Below, piece after piece: positions 56,772-64,000 of a stretch of DNA of 64,000 nucleotides. Each line of letters starts with the position of its first letter. Position 1 is the first letter of the stretch. A program made the translations under genes and the position numbers. The DNA is from Corynebacterium freiburgense (GTDB taxonomy: Bacteria > Actinomycetota > Actinomycetes > Mycobacteriales > Mycobacteriaceae): contig NZ_CP047355.1 in the NCBI RefSeq assembly GCF_030408815.1, positions 1,302,001 to 1,366,000 of the forward strand, written 5' to 3'. Under the pieces are notes generated by a model. That model did not search any database and had not been told where the DNA came from. It was given only the letters and a program-made list of their open reading frames with translations.

Positions 56772-57475
56772 TTGAAAATATGCCCAATGGCGGACTGATT
56801 ATTGCGGTAGATGGCCCATCTGGAACTGGAAAGTCCACAGTATGCAGAGCTGTTGCACAACAACTACATGCACAATACCTGGATACTGGTGCAATGTACC
56901 GTGTGGCTACGCTGCACATTTTGCGCAAAGGAATTGATCCCGCAGATACGCCAGCCGTGATTGACGCAACCACTGAAATACCATTTGAAATACATCATGA
57001 TCCATCTGCTACATCGGTACTTCTTGATGGTTTAGATGTTTCCGATGAAATTCGCGGCAGCGAAGTCACAGCGCATGTTTCGGCCGTATCGGCGATCCCT
57101 GAAGTACGAAAGAACCTTGTTGCACTCCAACGCAATCTCGCTTTTAAAGCTGGACGGTGTGTGGTTGAAGGACGCGATATTGGGACAGTGGTTTTTCCTG
57201 AGGCGCCATTAAAGATCTATATGACTGCATCGGCAGAAGTTCGAGCAGACCGTCGGTATCGACAAGATACAGCGGCAGGGCGCGACGTCGATTATTTAAC
57301 TATTCTTCGAGAGATTGAACGTCGAGATGACCTTGATTCCAGCCGCGCAGCATCACCATTGCGGCCTGCCGATGATGCGATACACCTTGATACTTCGGAA
57401 TTAAGTTTGCAAGAAGTCATTAATACCGTTATTGAGCTAGCTGCAACGTCGGCGGAAAGGAATTCGCAACAGTGA
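56768..57475 (+). CDS. cmk: cytidylate kinase
   Basis: CMP/dCMP kinase of 235 aa. P-loop [15 protein letters not shown] near residue 15, [15 protein letters not shown], and [35 protein letters not shown] are family hallmarks. GTG start overlapping rluB (GTGA); its own stop overlaps der the same way. This rluB-cmk-der order is standard in actinobacteria. Confidence 0.96.
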   Translation: MIENMPNGGLIIAVDGPSGTGKSTVCRAVAQQLHAQYLDTGAMYRVATLHILRKGIDPADTPAVIDATTEIPFEIHHDPSATSVLLDGLDVSDEIRGSEVTAHVSAVSAIPEVRKNLVALQRNLAFKAGRCVVEGRDIGTVVFPEAPLKIYMTASAEVRADRRYRQDTAAGRDVDYLTILREIERRDDLDSSRAASPLRPADDAIHLDTSELSLQEVINTVIELAATSAERNSQQ

Positions 57476-59052
57476 GCCAGCACAACCATGAAGAAGAAAC
57501 TCAGTTTGTTTACCATACGCATGGTGGGGAGATTTCCGCAGACAAAGGCTTTATTGAAGAAGAAGTTGAAGTCGCTGGTGGTGGGTATGCAACCAGGGAT
57601 TATTTACCCGAAGATTTTGATGAAGCCGAATTCGATGACACTGAATTTGGTGAAGCTGATTTTGGGGAAACCTATGGCGATAATGACTGGGAAGAACTGG
57701 AACGTGCTTTTGGAATTGAGAAGCACGTTGAAGAGGCCTTATGTACCGTAGCGATTGTAGGCCGCCCAAATGTTGGTAAATCATCATTGGTCAATCGCAT
57801 TTTGCAGCGACGCGAAGCCGTGGTGGAGGATGTGCCTGGCGTAACTCGTGACCGAGTGTCCTATATTGCCGATTGGAATGGCCGTCGATTCTGGGTGCAG
57901 GACACAGGTGGTTGGGATCCGGACGCCAAGGGAATCCATGCAGCGATTGCTCGGCAAGCAGAGACCGCTATGGCTACTGCCGATGTAATTGTTTTTGTCG
58001 TGGACACCACTGTAGGAATTACTGAAACAGACCAGGTTATGGCCCGCAGACTACAAAAGGCCGAAGTCCCTGTGATTCTAGTGGCCAATAAGTTTGACTC
58101 TGATTCGCAGTATGGAGATATGGCCGAATTTTGGGGACTTGGGCTTGGCGACCCCTATCCAGTGTCTGCACTTCATGGGCGCGGTGGTGGAGACCTTCTT
58201 GATACGGTGGTGGCGTCGTTCCCTGAAACACCTCGAACGAGCTCGATCACATCAGGTCCAAGACGTGTTGCACTTGTAGGAAAACCAAACGTTGGTAAAT
58301 CATCGCTACTTAATAAAATAGCTGGTGAGGAGCGTTCTGTAGTTGATAACGTTGCTGGCACTACGGTCGATCCTGTCGACTCACTCGTGCAGCTTGATCA
58401 GCAGCTATGGAAGTTTATTGATACTGCTGGTCTGCGTAAAAAAGTGAAAAATGCGGTTGGGCATGAGTATTATGCTTCGTTACGGACCCGCGGTGCGATT
58501 GATGCCGCCGAGGTTTGCATTTTTCTGATCGATGCCTCCGAAAATATTAGTGAACAAGACCAAAAAGTGCTTGGCATGATTGTTGATGCCGGCAAGGCAC
58601 TCGTGATTGCCTACAACAAATGGGATCTTGTGGATGAAGATCGCCGTGACCTACTCGAACGCGAAATTGATCAACAACTAGCCCATATTTCTTGGGCGCG
58701 GCGAGTTAATATTTCCGCTAAAACCGGTCGAGCACTGCAAAAACTAGAACCCGCGATGATTGAGGCTCTAGAGTCTTGGGATTCCCGAGTATCTACTGGA
58801 CAGCTGAATAATTGGTTGCGCGGTGTGATTGCACAGAATCCACCTCCAATGCGTGGTGGAAGGGTCCCCAGAGTACTATTTGCCACTCAGGCTTCAACCC
58901 AACCACCTGTTATTGTTTTGTTTACTACTGGATTCCTTGATGCTGGGTATCGTCGATACCTTGAACGGAAATTCCGTGAATCATTTGGTTTCGTGGGTTC
59001 GCCGGTACGTATTGCTGTACGTGTTCGGGAAAAGCGAAACTGGAGGAAATAG
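57472..59052 (+). CDS. der: ribosome assembly GTPase Der with acidic N-terminus
   Basis: Der (EngA) is a double GTPase needed for 50S assembly. The 526-aa protein has an N-terminal acidic extension of about 85 residues (many [22 protein letters not shown]), then GTPase 1 ([30 protein letters not shown]), GTPase 2 ([30 protein letters not shown]) and a KH-like domain ([21 protein letters not shown]). Such acidic extensions are known in actinobacterial Der and absent from most others. GTG start coupled to cmk. A candidate structured RNA follows 7 bp after the stop. Confidence 0.96.
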   Translation: MSQHNHEEETQFVYHTHGGEISADKGFIEEEVEVAGGGYATRDYLPEDFDEAEFDDTEFGEADFGETYGDNDWEELERAFGIEKHVEEALCTVAIVGRPNVGKSSLVNRILQRREAVVEDVPGVTRDRVSYIADWNGRRFWVQDTGGWDPDAKGIHAAIARQAETAMATADVIVFVVDTTVGITETDQVMARRLQKAEVPVILVANKFDSDSQYGDMAEFWGLGLGDPYPVSALHGRGGGDLLDTVVASFPETPRTSSITSGPRRVALVGKPNVGKSSLLNKIAGEERSVVDNVAGTTVDPVDSLVQLDQQLWKFIDTAGLRKKVKNAVGHEYYASLRTRGAIDAAEVCIFLIDASENISEQDQKVLGMIVDAGKALVIAYNKWDLVDEDRRDLLEREIDQQLAHISWARRVNISAKTGRALQKLEPAMIEALESWDSRVSTGQLNNWLRGVIAQNPPPMRGGRVPRVLFATQASTQPPVIVLFTTGFLDAGYRRYLERKFRESFGFVGSPVRIAVRVREKRNWRK

Positions 59053-59058
59053 CACGAC

Positions 59059-59128
59059 AGGGGGGTGGCGGCATCCTTGTAAGAACACGAGGTAAGCATC
59101 GGTTTGCTACAGCGTACGACACCCCCTT
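59059..59128 (+). ncRNA. candidate structured RNA (three-way junction) after der
   Basis: GGGGGTG (59061-59067) pairs perfectly with CACCCCC (59120-59126), with a flanking A-U and G-U pair. Inside are two hairpins: CCTTGT/ACGAGG (59075-59080 with 59087-59092, one G-U pair) and AGCA/TGCT (59095-59098 with 59105-59108). Together they make a three-way junction of about 70 nt. It is not a tRNA: there is no T-arm and no CCA. It has no T-tract, so it is not a simple terminator. It may be a 3' UTR element of the der mRNA. Confidence 0.35.
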
Positions 59129-59272
59129 CGACTCGAAAGTCAAGTGCAAATTTATTGCTCTGTAGTGTACAAACTACCGTTCGGTTCCTTACCTTCATTA
59201 TCTGTAAAGATCATAATAAGAAGGCTGTGAACCGGAGAGCTTTCTCTATTTTACGTAATGGGTTGAAAACCA
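59129..59272. other. gene-free stretch
   Basis: About 140 bp between the candidate RNA and the palindromic terminator. I see no supported gene or repeat here; short frames on both strands lack ribosome sites. Confidence 0.5.
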
Positions 59273-59302
59273 AAAGGTCCCTTGAATATTCAAGGGACCT
59301 TT
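59273..59302 (-). terminator. perfect 30-bp palindromic terminator
   Basis: AAAGGTCCCTTGAA and its complement form a perfect 30-bp palindrome. On the minus strand it is followed by TGGTTTTC and sits 25 bp after the small-peptide gene, so it is probably that gene's terminator; it may also stop readthrough from der. Confidence 0.8.
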
Positions 59303-59327
59303 AAAGCCTCTGTGAAAGGTAGAATTA

Positions 59328-59441
59328 TTAGGCGCTCAGTGCTGCGTCGCCTGCGCTCAGTTCGGTGCCATTCAGCAGGTTGAACAGGGAGAAAACGGAG
59401 CCGATGAGCTTAAGGAATTCAATGATTGATGTTAGTTCCAT
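59328..59441 (-). CDS. 37-aa amphipathic peptide, candidate small porin or membrane-active peptide
   Basis: Minus-strand frame of 37 codons starting MELTSIIEFLKLIGSVFSLF and ending in a polar, alanine/serine-rich tail. Residues about 5-24 form an amphipathic helix: I, F, L and V on one face, with T, E, K, S and N on the other; there is no signal peptide. Corynebacterial outer-membrane porins PorA and PorH are short helical peptides without signal sequences, and staphylococcal PSMs look alike; sequence identity with either is not claimed. A TATAGT -10 box (59482-59487) precedes it, an AAAGG site lies 12 nt before the ATG, and a strong terminator follows, so it looks like a highly expressed single-gene unit. 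Confidence 0.62.
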   Translation of the reverse strand: MELTSIIEFLKLIGSVFSLFNLLNGTELSAGDAALSA

Positions 59442-59720
59442 AAGATGAAGTGCCTTTCGTAGGTTGGATGCTAACGCCCTTACTATAGAGGCAACAATGG
59501 GGTTTCGTCGAGTATCAAATCAAATTATGAGATTTCCAGGGGGTGAAAAATACGAAAATCAAGAACTGTTGATTCCAAAAAATAAGGTTTTCCGGCAGCA
59601 AAAATAAAGTATTTCTTGTAACTTTCATTGCGTACCAAAGGACTGGTGGATTTGTTCTTGCACCCGGGAATTTCTCCAAAAAGCCTTATACGCATCATCT
59701 GACCTCGTAAGATGGACGTT

Positions 59721-60683
59721 ATGGTTGTGCCGAATGCTGCACACAACCCTGCCATTGCAGCTGCACAGAGAAAGCCTCGGCGAATAGTCAGTTGGATCGT
59801 GGTTGATGGGGTGGCAGAGAAAGTCATTGGTAATACATGCTGCCTTGTATTGGTAGTTGCAGTCGAGTCTCCCAATGGAAATTGGATTCGGGTGATTCAC
59901 CGAACCGTACCAAAAGATTCTCGGCAGGAAGCACTGCAAGAAATCCATATTGAAGCGGAACGTGCCATCCGATCTGGCGCTCTGGTTCATGGTGCTGTCG
60001 AGGTGTTTTTCAGTTCCTACCTTTCGCTAGATAAAACAGTTATCTGGCGTAGCAGTAGGACTCAAAAACCATTACCGCTCCAACTTCGCGCTTCTGCAAC
60101 GCATTCACTCAATACTTCGCTTGCACTACTGGAGAAGCAAGTACGTGCGTCCGTGACCAAAGTGAAGCCAAGAAAATTTACGGTACCGATTGCGCCGAAA
60201 ACCTTAATGTATGCAATAGCTTCACAATTGCCGGCGGTGCGATTGGCAACGGACGCATCAAAAAATACCACGACTCATACCGTATCGATTGGTTGGGTTT
60301 CTGATCACGGTGATTATGGCAGTACGCTAATCCATCGCGGTACAAAAATTACGGAAGCAGAATATACCGCGCTTGTTCGCGCCCTTATAAGGATTGTGAG
60401 GCGGCATCCTGGGCGTAAAGTTCATGCATATACCGATAGTAAACAAGCGGTGGTTTTATTACGACGCCGCCAACACAATAATGCCGTGGTACAACAGCTG
60501 CTACAAACTGGGATGATTCGCGTGTATTGGGTTCGGGGACACCGTGGGCATCCGTTAAATGAGGCTGCTCATAGGTTGGCGGTGCACACCCGCCGCAGTA
60601 TTGAATGGGATATCCCAGAAAAACACCGAATCCGGGTGGAGCGTCAGATTATGCAGGATTTATGGGACGAATTAGCGGTATGA
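59721..60683 (+). CDS. RNase H-like protein with unusual N-terminal domain
   Basis: Protein of 320 aa. The N-terminal ~165 residues are not recognised. The C-terminal ~145 are RNase H-like: LATDASKN (first Asp, about 178), TEAEYTALVRALI (Glu about 214), AYTDSKQAV (Asp about 239) and VRGHRGHPLNEAAHRLA. In RNase HI the last motif is NERADELA with the fourth catalytic Asp; here His stands at that position (about 284), so activity may be reduced or altered. An RNase HI role in primer or R-loop removal is plausible but not certain. TAAGAT lies 7 nt before the ATG at 59721 (59708-59713). Confidence 0.8.
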   Translation: MVVPNAAHNPAIAAAQRKPRRIVSWIVVDGVAEKVIGNTCCLVLVVAVESPNGNWIRVIHRTVPKDSRQEALQEIHIEAERAIRSGALVHGAVEVFFSSYLSLDKTVIWRSSRTQKPLPLQLRASATHSLNTSLALLEKQVRASVTKVKPRKFTVPIAPKTLMYAIASQLPAVRLATDASKNTTTHTVSIGWVSDHGDYGSTLIHRGTKITEAEYTALVRALIRIVRRHPGRKVHAYTDSKQAVVLLRRRQHNNAVVQQLLQTGMIRVYWVRGHRGHPLNEAAHRLAVHTRRSIEWDIPEKHRIRVERQIMQDLWDELAV

Positions 60684-60738
60684 GATACGTTTCAACCTCT
60701 ACACGTCTTGATTTTGTCTCAATGATTACACTATGAAT

Positions 60739-61338
60739 ATGTTTTTCAATGAACAAGCTAAAACATGGGATACCCCACAAAGTTTGCAGCGTGCTAAGGC
60801 ATTGGCTGAATTACTGCAAAATCATTGGGGAAGCAGCAAGCTTTCCACCGTACTTGAATTCGGTTGTGGTACTGGGTCGCTCACGTTTGCGCTTGGTGAT
60901 CGTTCCGAACAGTATATTGGCTATGATACGGCCGAAAATATGTTGGAAATTTACCGGCAAAAAGCCCCGTCTGATCGATATACAACGGTTGAGTCTTTAG
61001 ACCAAGTATCGGATAGCAGCCTAGATGCTGTGTATACATCCATGGTTTTGCATCACGTGGACAATATTGATTTTGTACTCGAGCAACTTGCGGCAAAACT
61101 AAAACCAGGTGGACTGTTGAGTGTCATTGATTTGGATGCAGGCAATGAATCCTTTCATAAAGGTATCAATGTAGAAGTGTTTCATCATGGCTTCCAGCGA
61201 GAAGCTTTTGCAGATACCGTAGCTGGACATGGGTTCGAAGTGCTTCGAATTGAGACGGCGTTCAATGGAGTGAAGGAACTGCCGGACGGTGGTCAACGGG
61301 ACTACACAATGTTTATTCTCACTGGACGTAAAAAATAG
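60739..61338 (+). CDS. class I SAM-dependent methyltransferase
   Basis: Methyltransferase of 199 aa: motif I LEFGCGTGSLTFALGD, the post-I acidic end IGYDTAENMLEIY, LDAVYTSMVLHHVDNI and LKPGGLLSVIDLDAG. It is the UbiE/Methyltransf_11 type acting on an unknown small molecule. The start at 60739 is chosen because TACACT (60727-60732) leaves only 6 nt to it and abuts the alternative ATG at 60733. Not obviously linked to the following operon. Confidence 0.85.
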   Translation: MFFNEQAKTWDTPQSLQRAKALAELLQNHWGSSKLSTVLEFGCGTGSLTFALGDRSEQYIGYDTAENMLEIYRQKAPSDRYTTVESLDQVSDSSLDAVYTSMVLHHVDNIDFVLEQLAAKLKPGGLLSVIDLDAGNESFHKGINVEVFHHGFQREAFADTVAGHGFEVLRIETAFNGVKELPDGGQRDYTMFILTGRKK

Positions 61339-61523
61339 AAGTCCATTTCTTTCTGCATACATCCATGGCTGCGATAATGCTGCGATGACAAGCTATGCCG
61401 TACCTACTACTTCAGCCAGGGTGGTCAAAGGGGGTAGCGGAATGGGAACGCGGGTGCAATTAAAAATGCTGCACTTACTGCACTTTTTCCAAAGTTCGAA
61501 AACTTGTACAGTAAGTGTGCTGT
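61339..61523 (+). promoter_or_regulatory. promoter region of the MoxR-DUF5682 operon with LexA-like box
   Basis: No gene. A -10 hexamer TACAGT lies at 61507-61512, 11 nt before the ATG at 61524. Overlapping it is TCGAAAACTTGTACAG (61496-61511), which matches a LexA-type pattern TCGAA..nnTGTTCGA in about 13 of 16 positions. The second half-site is weak, so this is only a candidate. Confidence 0.35.
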
Positions 61524-62696
61524 ATGGTTGTGGCTGTTGTTGTAGCTTGTGTAGTTGTGAATGAATTCCATCAAGTTGCACTACCAGAAGCCCGCTATGC
61601 CGATGAGCTCGCATTCCTAGCCGCGTTTGATCAAGGCCCGAAACCACCTGGCTGGCTACTTACACCACAATCGGTTGTTCGGTTTATTTGCGGAGAAAAA
61701 GGTTTGCGGCTTACACCAGCTAAGCGCAAAGAATTTCCCGAGCTCCCGCAACGGCTTGATATTTCTCCAAAATTCATTGGTAATAAGGCGCTTATTGAGC
61801 GATGTGTGGTTACCCTGGCGGGTTCACGTGCCCTAATGCTTGTTGGTGAACCGGGCACTGCCAAATCTATGCTTTCAGAATTACTTTCAGCTGCTATTTG
61901 TGGTTCATCAGAGTTGACTGTTCAAGGTAGCGCTGGAACTACAGAGGATCAACTGCGTTATGGCTGGAACTATGCAATGCTATTGGCTCATGGTCCCAGT
62001 GAAGAAGCTTTGGTGCCTTCACCAGTGCTACAGGCCATGACTACCGGCAAAGTCGCGCGGATTGAAGAAATTACGCGTTGCCAGCCAGAGGTTCAAGATT
62101 CTATTGTGCCTATCCTTTCGGAACGGCGTATGGCGATTCCGGAGTTAGGGGAGCATTCGGTCGCTGCGATTCAGGGGTTTTGTGTTATTGCTACCGCAAA
62201 CTTGCGGGATAAAGGTGTCAGTGAAATGAGCGCTGCACTCAAGCGTCGTTTTAATTTTGAACATATTGATCCAATTGCTGATCGGGCTGCAGAAATCTCT
62301 TTAGTTACCTCAAAAACCAAGCAGGTATTGGAGGAAGCCAAGGCGCCGGGATCGGTGGATGCCGTGGTAGTTGATGCATTGGTTACTATTTTCCGGGATT
62401 TGCGGGGTGGTATTACGCCAGAGGGTTGGGCGGTAGAGAAACCTGGCACAGTGATGTCAACCGCAGAGGCTGTGGCGATTTCATCTTCTATTGCGCTTTC
62501 AACTTCATATTTTCCAGACGGTCCAACGGCATTGCAGCTCATCCCCGGGCATCTTTTGGGCGCGGTACGTAAGGACGATGATAAAGATGCGGGGCGTCTT
62601 CAAGCATATTGGGATGCTGTGATTCGGCGGCGCACACACAATGATGAAAGTGGTACATGGCGCACCTTATGGGAGGCACGCGAGGATGTCCACTAG
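61524..62696 (+). CDS. MoxR-type AAA+ ATPase
   Basis: AAA+ ATPase of about 390 aa. Walker A GEPGTAKSMLSELL, a Walker B-like GKVARIEEITRCQP, sensor segment CVIATANLRDKG and arginine-finger region SAALKRRFNFEHI match the MoxR class, which usually works with VWA-domain proteins on metal insertion or protein remodelling. The N-terminus is uncertain: the chosen ATG gives a hydrophobic start (VVAVVVACVVV), and GTG at 61557 is an alternative without ribosome site. Its stop overlaps the next gene by 11 bp, so the two are co-translated. It belongs to the multi-gene module with the following DUF5682 protein. Confidence 0.85.
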   Translation: MVVAVVVACVVVNEFHQVALPEARYADELAFLAAFDQGPKPPGWLLTPQSVVRFICGEKGLRLTPAKRKEFPELPQRLDISPKFIGNKALIERCVVTLAGSRALMLVGEPGTAKSMLSELLSAAICGSSELTVQGSAGTTEDQLRYGWNYAMLLAHGPSEEALVPSPVLQAMTTGKVARIEEITRCQPEVQDSIVPILSERRMAIPELGEHSVAAIQGFCVIATANLRDKGVSEMSAALKRRFNFEHIDPIADRAAEISLVTSKTKQVLEEAKAPGSVDAVVVDALVTIFRDLRGGITPEGWAVEKPGTVMSTAEAVAISSSIALSTSYFPDGPTALQLIPGHLLGAVRKDDDKDAGRLQAYWDAVIRRRTHNDESGTWRTLWEAREDVH

Positions 62697-64000
62697 CCCA
62701 ACCGAGCTTCTCGACGCCCTGACTGCCCCAGGCCACCACGTATATTTTGGGGTACGCCACCACTCGCCAGCCTGCGCGCGGGCCGTTATTGAAGCCGCAG
62801 AAGAACTTCAACCGCAGGCAATCGCTGTGGAACTCCCGGCAGATCTGCAGCCTCTCTTGCGTTGGTTATGGCACCCAGAAACCGAAGCGCCGATTGCTGT
62901 AGCGATTTCGGACCATGAACTTGGAACGCAAGGGATGGCGTTTTACCCATTCGCCGATTTCTCGCCAGAATTAGCGATTATTCGGTGGGCGGGACAGCGC
63001 GGGATCCCCATCCACTGCATCGATTTACCGGTTGGTGCCCGCTTTGAAGTGAATGCACCTCAAGATAATTCCGGCGTATCAGTGGATGTCAGTGAACTTG
63101 TAGGCCAGGAATCTTGGGATACAAAAGTTGAGGCGCGCTCGATTGGTGAACCATGGCGAAATGTCCGCCGCGCTGCGCTAGCTGTTGGTATTGGGGCAAG
63201 ACTTTCGGAGTCTGATATTGATGCTTTTACTGCCGCACGTGAAGCTCATATGCGTGCATGTCTAGCGGAACTTAACCAAGAAACCCTGGTGGTTGTTGGC
63301 TCCTTCCATTGCCTTGGTCTTTTGGATGGTGAGTCAAAACGTCCACACCAAGTACGTGATGTTGCTTCTTCAATAGTGCGCTATAGCTTTTCACAATTGG
63401 ATTCTAGGTCTGGGTACGCTTCAGGTATTCGAGATCCGCAATGGCAGCAAAAGATTTGGGAGTGCACTACTGCAACGGATGTTGAGTCGCTTGTTTATTC
63501 GATGATTACAGATGTTGCAAGGACATCTCGGAAATCTGGAGAGCCAGCTGGTACAGGTGAAGTAGCAGAAGCTTGCCGGTTTGCAATTGACCTTGCACGT
63601 ATTCGCCAATTGCCTGCACCGGGGCGTCGTGAAGCGATTGAAGCATTAACCACTGTATTTGCCCAGGGTGATATTACTGGTCGTGGACGTGGTATTGCAG
63701 AAGCAATGCGAAATGTATTTATCGGCGAACGTTTTGGTGAATTGCCAGCTGATGCACCAGTACCAGCTTTGGAGGCACATACTCGAACACAACTTGAGGC
63801 TTTAGGCCTTCCTTCAAAGGAACGGCAGCCGAGCGTACAGCGCCGAGTCGACCCGTTTAAAGGCGGAAAAGACTTTGCTCGACACTTGATACTTACGCGT
63901 TTAGATGTACTCAATATTCCTTATGTGACGGATCGTACGAGTGGTTCAAACCGTGGTTTGGAAACCCGAAGTTATACCGCATCGTGTGTGTTTTCTGCGA
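62686..64000 (+). CDS. DUF5682-like protein, N-terminal part (runs off the window)
   Basis: Start MSTSPTELLDALTAPGHHVY; about 438 codons lie in the window and the frame continues beyond it. The N-terminus VYFGVRHHSPACARAVIEAAEELQPQAIAVELP and the later LVVVGSFHCLGLL resemble the two histidine-containing motifs of the TraB/TIKI/ChaN-like superfamily, which suggests a metal-dependent hydrolase-like fold. DUF5682 proteins are found next to MoxR ATPases, VWA and often SWIM-zinc-finger proteins. No SWIM gene is upstream here; a VWA gene would be expected beyond the window. Function unknown. Confidence 0.75.
   Translation, partial: MSTSPTELLDALTAPGHHVYFGVRHHSPACARAVIEAAEELQPQAIAVELPADLQPLLRWLWHPETEAPIAVAISDHELGTQGMAFYPFADFSPELAIIRWAGQRGIPIHCIDLPVGARFEVNAPQDNSGVSVDVSELVGQESWDTKVEARSIGEPWRNVRRAALAVGIGARLSESDIDAFTAAREAHMRACLAELNQETLVVVGSFHCLGLLDGESKRPHQVRDVASSIVRYSFSQLDSRSGYASGIRDPQWQQKIWECTTATDVESLVYSMITDVARTSRKSGEPAGTGEVAEACRFAIDLARIRQLPAPGRREAIEALTTVFAQGDITGRGRGIAEAMRNVFIGERFGELPADAPVPALEAHTRTQLEALGLPSKERQPSVQRRVDPFKGGKDFARHLILTRLDVLNIPYVTDRTSGSNRGLETRSYTASCVFSA

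Noticed and set aside
59059..59128. tRNA gene after der
   Set aside because: Size and a 7-bp end stem look right, but there is no T-loop, no anticodon arm of five pairs and no conserved tRNA bases.

Overview
The window is a chromosomal segment of a Corynebacterium-like actinobacterium. The evidence is conserved gene order (pheST, argCJBDFRGH, tyrS, an rrn operon, then tlyA-nadK-recN-steA-steB-NUDIX-xerD-parA-scpA-scpB-rluB-cmk-der, the same backbone as in Mycobacterium and C. glutamicum), actinobacterial 16S/23S sequence, an rrn spacer without tRNA genes, and many starts that look leaderless. Base composition is close to balanced by eye, on the low-GC side for the genus. The species cannot be fixed from the window alone.

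Layout. 1-8211: DNA repair (3' end of uvrB, uvrA) with a universal stress protein, a HelR/HelD-type helicase, a DoxX-like membrane protein and an MBL hydrolase. 8195-11712: two tandem, divergent polytopic membrane proteins (DUF2339-like) on the minus strand, with a decayed fragment upstream. 12040-13557: infC-rpmI-rplT with a structured leader; infC seems to start at an ATC codon. 13684-14650: two TM2-domain proteins. 14677-19121: an rRNA methyltransferase, pheS, pheT. 19198-22037: a proline-rich membrane protein, thiD and a TetR regulator. 22038-22784: a gene-free stretch with G/T-rich then A/C-rich repeats. 22785-31408: the complete arginine cluster. 31524-32996: a Trm112-type protein and tyrS. 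33157-38647: the 16S-23S-5S operon with promoter, antitermination leader, processing stem and terminator.

38745-59052 is the housekeeping backbone: TPR protein, HAD phosphatase, a 52-aa protein, tlyA, nadK, recN, steA, steB, NUDIX, xerD, parA, scpA, rhodanese, scpB, rluB, cmk, der. It departs from the usual order twice: pyrG is missing between steB and the NUDIX gene, and about 4.3 kb (POT transporter, DUF4240 protein, bioA, bioD) sits between scpB and rluB. After der come a candidate structured RNA, a 37-aa amphipathic peptide gene with its own promoter and terminator, an RNase H-like protein with an altered catalytic residue, a methyltransferase, and a MoxR ATPase translationally coupled to a DUF5682-like protein that runs off the window.

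The most novel material is at the right-hand end (structured RNA, small peptide, MoxR-DUF5682 module), in the repeat region before argC, and in the tandem membrane proteins. A recurring signal is a TANNNT-like -10 hexamer 6-8 nt before the start codon at more than a dozen genes, which implies leaderless mRNAs and was used to choose starts. No tRNA gene, insertion sequence, prophage gene or CRISPR array was seen.
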